From Undaria pinnatifida (Eukaryota; Sar; Phaeophyceae; Laminariales; Alariaceae): DNA of 64,000 nucleotides. The first letter of the stretch is position 1, and every line of letters begins with the position of its first letter. Where the stretch lies: the NCBI GenBank assembly GCA_012845835.1, contig JABAKD010000017.1:6193151-6257150 (forward strand), read 5' to 3'. The notes below the pieces were generated by a model that worked only from the letters and a program-made list of their open reading frames with translations, made no database searches and had not been told where the DNA came from. Positions 60,429 through 64,000 of this stretch are shown here, piece by piece. The position numbers were made by a program, and so were the translations under genes.

Positions 60429-60687
60429 ACTGATTCTACGATGGTAGCCTCACCCCCAAACCTGCGATTTTCTTCAACGAGGGTTTCATGGCTTCTTCAC
60501 ACACACGAGGAACGATGTTAAGAAAGAAAACATGTCCATGTGCACTCTTGTTTGCAAAGGACCGTCGAAGGATGGCGTCGGGGTGACAAGGAACACCGTA
60601 TTTAGGGAGATAAGAAGAGCGGGAGCTGGTTTCAAAACCGACGATTTCGTTAAAAAAACGTTGGGGGGGCTACCGTAGAACAACTCA
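60429..60687 (+). mobile_element. MITE family A, copy 6
   Basis: Left CTGATTCTACGATGGTAGCC, right GGGGGGGCTACCGTAGAACA. Interior TTCATGGCTTCTTCACACAC and GGGAGCTGGTTTCAAAACCG. Confidence 0.82.
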
Positions 60688-61419
60688 ACTGTAAATAGTC
60701 TGCCAGTATCTCGGGCGATTTTGGGTAAAGAAATCCTGTCATTCAGTCTGTCGTAGCAGTAGCATCCGTCCATTGTGGGGAGGCTAAACACAAGTTCTTA
60801 GTCTGTAAATAATATGAAACACCAACTGTGATTTGTTGCCGTGCGTAGGGACACATTTCCTCACCCATGCACTACCGGTACACGACTTCATATTCACTCA
60901 TACGAGCAACATAGTACACGTTAACAACTACCTGAAAAAACACACCTCGTCCTCTACTTTTACGCGGATTACATGCAACAGCTAGGCACACACCAGTCTA
61001 CAGCACTAATAATCTCAGCACCACTTAGACTAACCATCTCACAGTCGACACCGTATTTTGTACGCTGTCTACCTGTGGGTATACATTCTTTTCCCATACA
61101 TATATCTATGCGTACGCAGCTGACCCCTCTCCCCCCCCTCCCCTCCCCTGATCGGCCAACTACTGGTGTATATCGCAGGGATGCGAGCAACGCTGAAGAA
61201 AGTGACGACCGAGGCTACTGCAGGAAGTTTGCACCATGCTCGCTGCTCAAGAGACATCAGCCGAAAAACAAATTGTCCTCACGTAGATTCTGGCGTGTTG
61301 TACCTTGGGACAACTTATCATGAAAGCTTTACAAAAACAAACACTAGAAGTAGAGAAGATAATCACACGGGTGGCTCTGAGATCACCGAAAACGTGCTCT
61401 GAACAAGGTAACGGAACCA
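60688..61419. other. No recognised gene
   Basis: Short frames only; no domain or repeat recognised. Confidence 0.4.
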
Positions 61420-61672
61420 TGCGCCACAACAAAGGCAGCACGTTTAGGCTATTTTTTTTTCTGAATGACGGGGCTCCTTAACCCAATATCGTCGGGCTTT
61501 TTTTTTTGCATGATGATTCTTGTTGTGTACCTAGACACCATGGGATTTTTCATCCGGTCTAGCAGTTTTAGTTTTTCTCCAAATCAGGTTTTGGTGGAGA
61601 GGTCATACGCTCCCAGATTGAGGAGTAGAATTAGAAAAAAAAACTGATGCACCTCTATCGTAGCACGCGTCA
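61420..61672. mobile_element. MITE family B, copy 8
   Basis: Right end GCACCTCTATCGTAGCACGC is sharp; the left end is worn. Interior CTGAATGACGGGGCTCCTTA, CACCATGGGATTTTTCATCC and GAGGTCATACGCTCCCAGAT. Confidence 0.75.
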
Positions 61673-61866
61673 ACAACCCTATCGAACCCGCGGTCTCGCG
61701 TCGCTCGAAGCTTCTCCTCTGTAGAGTCACCACCACTGCAGCCGCTATATCTCCTACTTCTTTAGAACGACAACCCCGTAACAGGTGGCTGAGCGCCCCA
61801 CCCCCCATTCCGGTCGCACAACTTCCAGGAACTCAAGTCCGGCATTATCGGAACGCGAAGTAGAGC

Positions 61867-62123
61867 CATCCCACGGTAGGGGTTGCAGCATCATCAGACC
61901 AGTCCTTGAGCTCCTCACATGAGGAACTCAATATCCCACCCGAAAAAAAAACGACTTCGAAGGCATTCGTTCGCACATCCCGGCCAAGCTTCTATGCCTT
62001 AAGGGTCGAGTCCTAAAACCATATGTACTCGCGAAATTGCTTCTAACCGGGATTTCCTCACACGAGGAGCTCAATTGGCCAGGGACGTTTTGGCGGTAAA
62101 ACTTCAACCCCTATGGTGGGATG
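61867..62123. mobile_element. MITE family C, copy 4
   Basis: Left CATCCCACGGTAGGGGTTGC and right CAACCCCTATGGTGGGATG form the cleanest TIR pair of the family. Interior GACTTCGAAGGCATTCGTTC and ACGAGGAGCTCAATTGGCCA. Confidence 0.85.
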
Positions 62124-62661
62124 ACTCAGTACCAAGCTGGCCGACGATACACACGATCAAACCACCGGGGCTAAAAACTCCCCGTGCAACCGGATCCCCA
62201 CCAACATCCTCACACTTAGGGTTTGGACGTATACAAACGAACACACTCAAAAAACAGAATGTAGATGTGCAGTAGGATACTATTGTCGACAAACCGAGCC
62301 ACGTAAGCCGATACATATGGATTCCAGGCGCCCGGGGAAACGAGCATAGCTCCGCAAGCAGTAACTAGCCACGTCGACGAGCGACCCAGTGATCATCGCC
62401 TTGAAAACCTGTACACAACCGAACCCGTAGCGTTCACCGCACAATCTAACGGAGATATACCAGGTGTAACGGTAGGCAATACGCGAGAAGGACTTGATAC
62501 GCGTGGCAATACGCATAGCATAGCGCACCCCCGATCCAAGTCCTTACAATATGCGACTACTCGCGGCTAGACCATGGAACGCCGACACATGTTGGCGGTA
62601 GGCGCACATTGCGGTCTCAGAAATACAAAAACGAAAATGCTTCGCTGGCTGCATCACATGA
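62124..62661. other. No gene; flank of the VWD-like exon
   Basis: Lies downstream of the minus-strand stop at 62662. No similarity to the corresponding flank of the paralogue below 43230 was seen beyond the last few bases. Confidence 0.45.
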
Positions 62662-63566
62662 TCAAGCAAGCAGGGCAAAGTCGGTGCCCAGAGGGCCGGA
62701 AACCCTGTAGTCCTCGACACTCCCACGGAACGCTCCCTCCCCCTCCAGCACCTCGTGGCCATCATCACCAACCACAGGGCGGGCCGTCTCGCCCAGGATC
62801 CCGGACAGGCGAGGGTTGTCGATGGCCAGGCCATCCAGCCCGACGTCCATCTGCCAGAACTCCATCTCGGGGAGCACGCGTCCGTCCCAGTTTAGCTCCC
62901 CGTAGGTCTGGTACCCTAACCCGGCGTTCAAGCGAAGGTCGACACCGGTGGGGGTCATAATTTTAAGGATGGCGTGGATGGACTGCACCTCGGACAGACC
63001 GTGCTCGGCGATGTACTTGGCGCACCATCCGGGGGCCGCCATCTGGTCGAAGCTTAGAACCCAGTCTTCGAAGCTCTCGGACCTTAGCTGCCGTCTGCCC
63101 AGGAGCATCTCCGCGTACATGCGCGCCCAGAGCTTGTCCCCGCCAAACTGGCGACACTCCACCGGTAGATTGGACGAGGACACGTCGATGGCCTCGGTTA
63201 CATAGGCGTCTCTAGTGGGGATAAGGATATGATTGGCCTCCCCTCCGTTGACGATAGCGCGGAGGCCCCCATCCGCCAGGCAAACCTCTTCGCCAATAGG
63301 GCAGCCGCTGGTGAGGGTGGTGTAAGGGTCCTTTACCTCCACCACGAGGGAGGTACCGTCCGAGATCACGCTAACACCGGTGACCAGCTGCCGGTTTGGA
63401 AATTCCTCGAGCAGGGGGGCGGTGAGGCGAACGTTGACTTGGAAGTCGGCGTCGGCGTCTTTGACAAGGCAGTACCATCCGCCGTCTTCTCCGGACCAAT
63501 CGATGTGCTGGCCGCGGAGGCCCTGCATGTGGGGCTCACCGCACAAGCTGCTTCCGGATGGGCACA
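62662..63566 (-). CDS. Last exon of a second VWD/root-cap-like secreted protein (5' end off the window)
   Basis: A 905-nt exon begins after the CTCCAG acceptor at 63567-63568 and runs to the stop at 62662-62664. It encodes 300 aa that are nearly identical to the last exon of the gene at 43.2 kb. The same landmarks are present: CGEPHMQGLRGQHIDWSGE, GGWYCLVKD, CLADGGLRAIVNGG, DKLWARMYAEMLLG, LSGILGETARP and LGTDFALLA. It has one codon more (MTPTGVDL against MTPTVDL) and scattered substitutions such as HV to QV and PE to LE. Similarity stops about 25 bases upstream of the acceptor. The open frame and mostly conservative changes suggest a working gene. Its signal-peptide exon should lie beyond 64000. 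Confidence 0.82.
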
Positions 63567-64000
63567 CTGGAGTGGAAGTTTTGCAAGGGTGCGGTTGAGG
63601 TTTGAGGGTAAACACTTATGAGAGTACAGGGAGGGGGGGGAGAGAGATATTTTGTGGGCCCACGGTGAATAGTGCCCAATGCGGCGGTGGGAGGTACTCT
63701 CTTTGTATATCCACTCGCACGGGCGAATCTGTACCTCACCGACTACAATACTTAAGACGATGGGTTGTGGCCCAGAGCAACTATCCATTCCACTGCGGAT
63801 TCATATTACAAAAAAAAAAAATGGAACGAAATCGTAAGCCTGTAAAGGAACAGGGGTGTCACTGGCGCGAGCGGTGCAGAACTACTGCAACAGCAGGCCC
63901 CGAAAAGCTGACTCTCAAACCGTAGCTTTGGTGTAGAGAGCTGGTCGGCGCCGTGGTTACGACTTGGCCTAGCTTCGAAAAATGAGTAAAATCAACTTGG
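63567..64000. other. Presumed intron of the second VWD-like gene
   Basis: 63690-63800 shares a dispersed repeat with 39225-39350. No exon matching exons 1-2 of the first gene was found before the window ends. Confidence 0.45.

Overview
This is a gene-poor, repeat-rich nuclear window from a eukaryote with long introns. The best guess is a brown alga (Ectocarpus-like stramenopile). That is inferred from large GT-AG introns full of short satellites, TTAGGG-type tracts, tRNA-derived SINEs, many short terminal-inverted-repeat (TIR) elements, and a secreted VWD/root-cap-like gene family. No bacterial operon, CRISPR array, rRNA, reverse-transcriptase core or viral gene was seen.

Layout. 1-4.4 kb: an FtsJ/RlmM-type RNA 2'-O-methyltransferase gene on the minus strand, its intron filled by a CCCTA satellite. 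4.4-15.6 kb: SINE, MITEs, several tandem arrays, a dead LINE 3' end and an unassigned exon. 15.7-17.1 kb: the 5' part of a CCCH zinc-finger gene (minus). 17-24 kb: repeats, including a 641-bp tandem duplication. 24.29-36.32 kb: a complete ASH2 (COMPASS/SET1 complex SPRY subunit) gene on the plus strand, 8 exons and 470 codons, reconstructed from reading frame, splice sites and family match. 36.3-37.35 kb: a 12-bp minisatellite starting at the ASH2 stop codon. 43.2-47.4 kb: a secreted VWD/root-cap-like gene (minus, 3-exon model). 48-62.6 kb: repeats only. 62.66-63.57 kb: the last exon of a close paralogue of that gene (minus), its 5' end beyond the window.

The most unusual signal is shared by three unrelated genes. 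Pieces spanning exon edges (intron end plus exon start, or exon end plus intron start) are tandemly duplicated beside the working exon and have decayed to different degrees. ASH2 exon 3 has seven upstream ghosts, exon 4 one, and exon 5 three downstream. The zinc-finger exon has two ghosts, and the methyltransferase gene one at an exon start and one at its 3' end. In the ASH2 exon-3 ghosts the exon stretch has turned into TTAGGG repeats, so telomere-like DNA here appears to arise inside dead exon copies.

The host genes are not a pathway: one methylates RNA, one is chromatin machinery, one probably binds RNA, and two are secreted proteins. Most of the rest is three MITE families (at least 6, 9 and 4 copies), a SINE family (3 copies) and amplified pieces of these.
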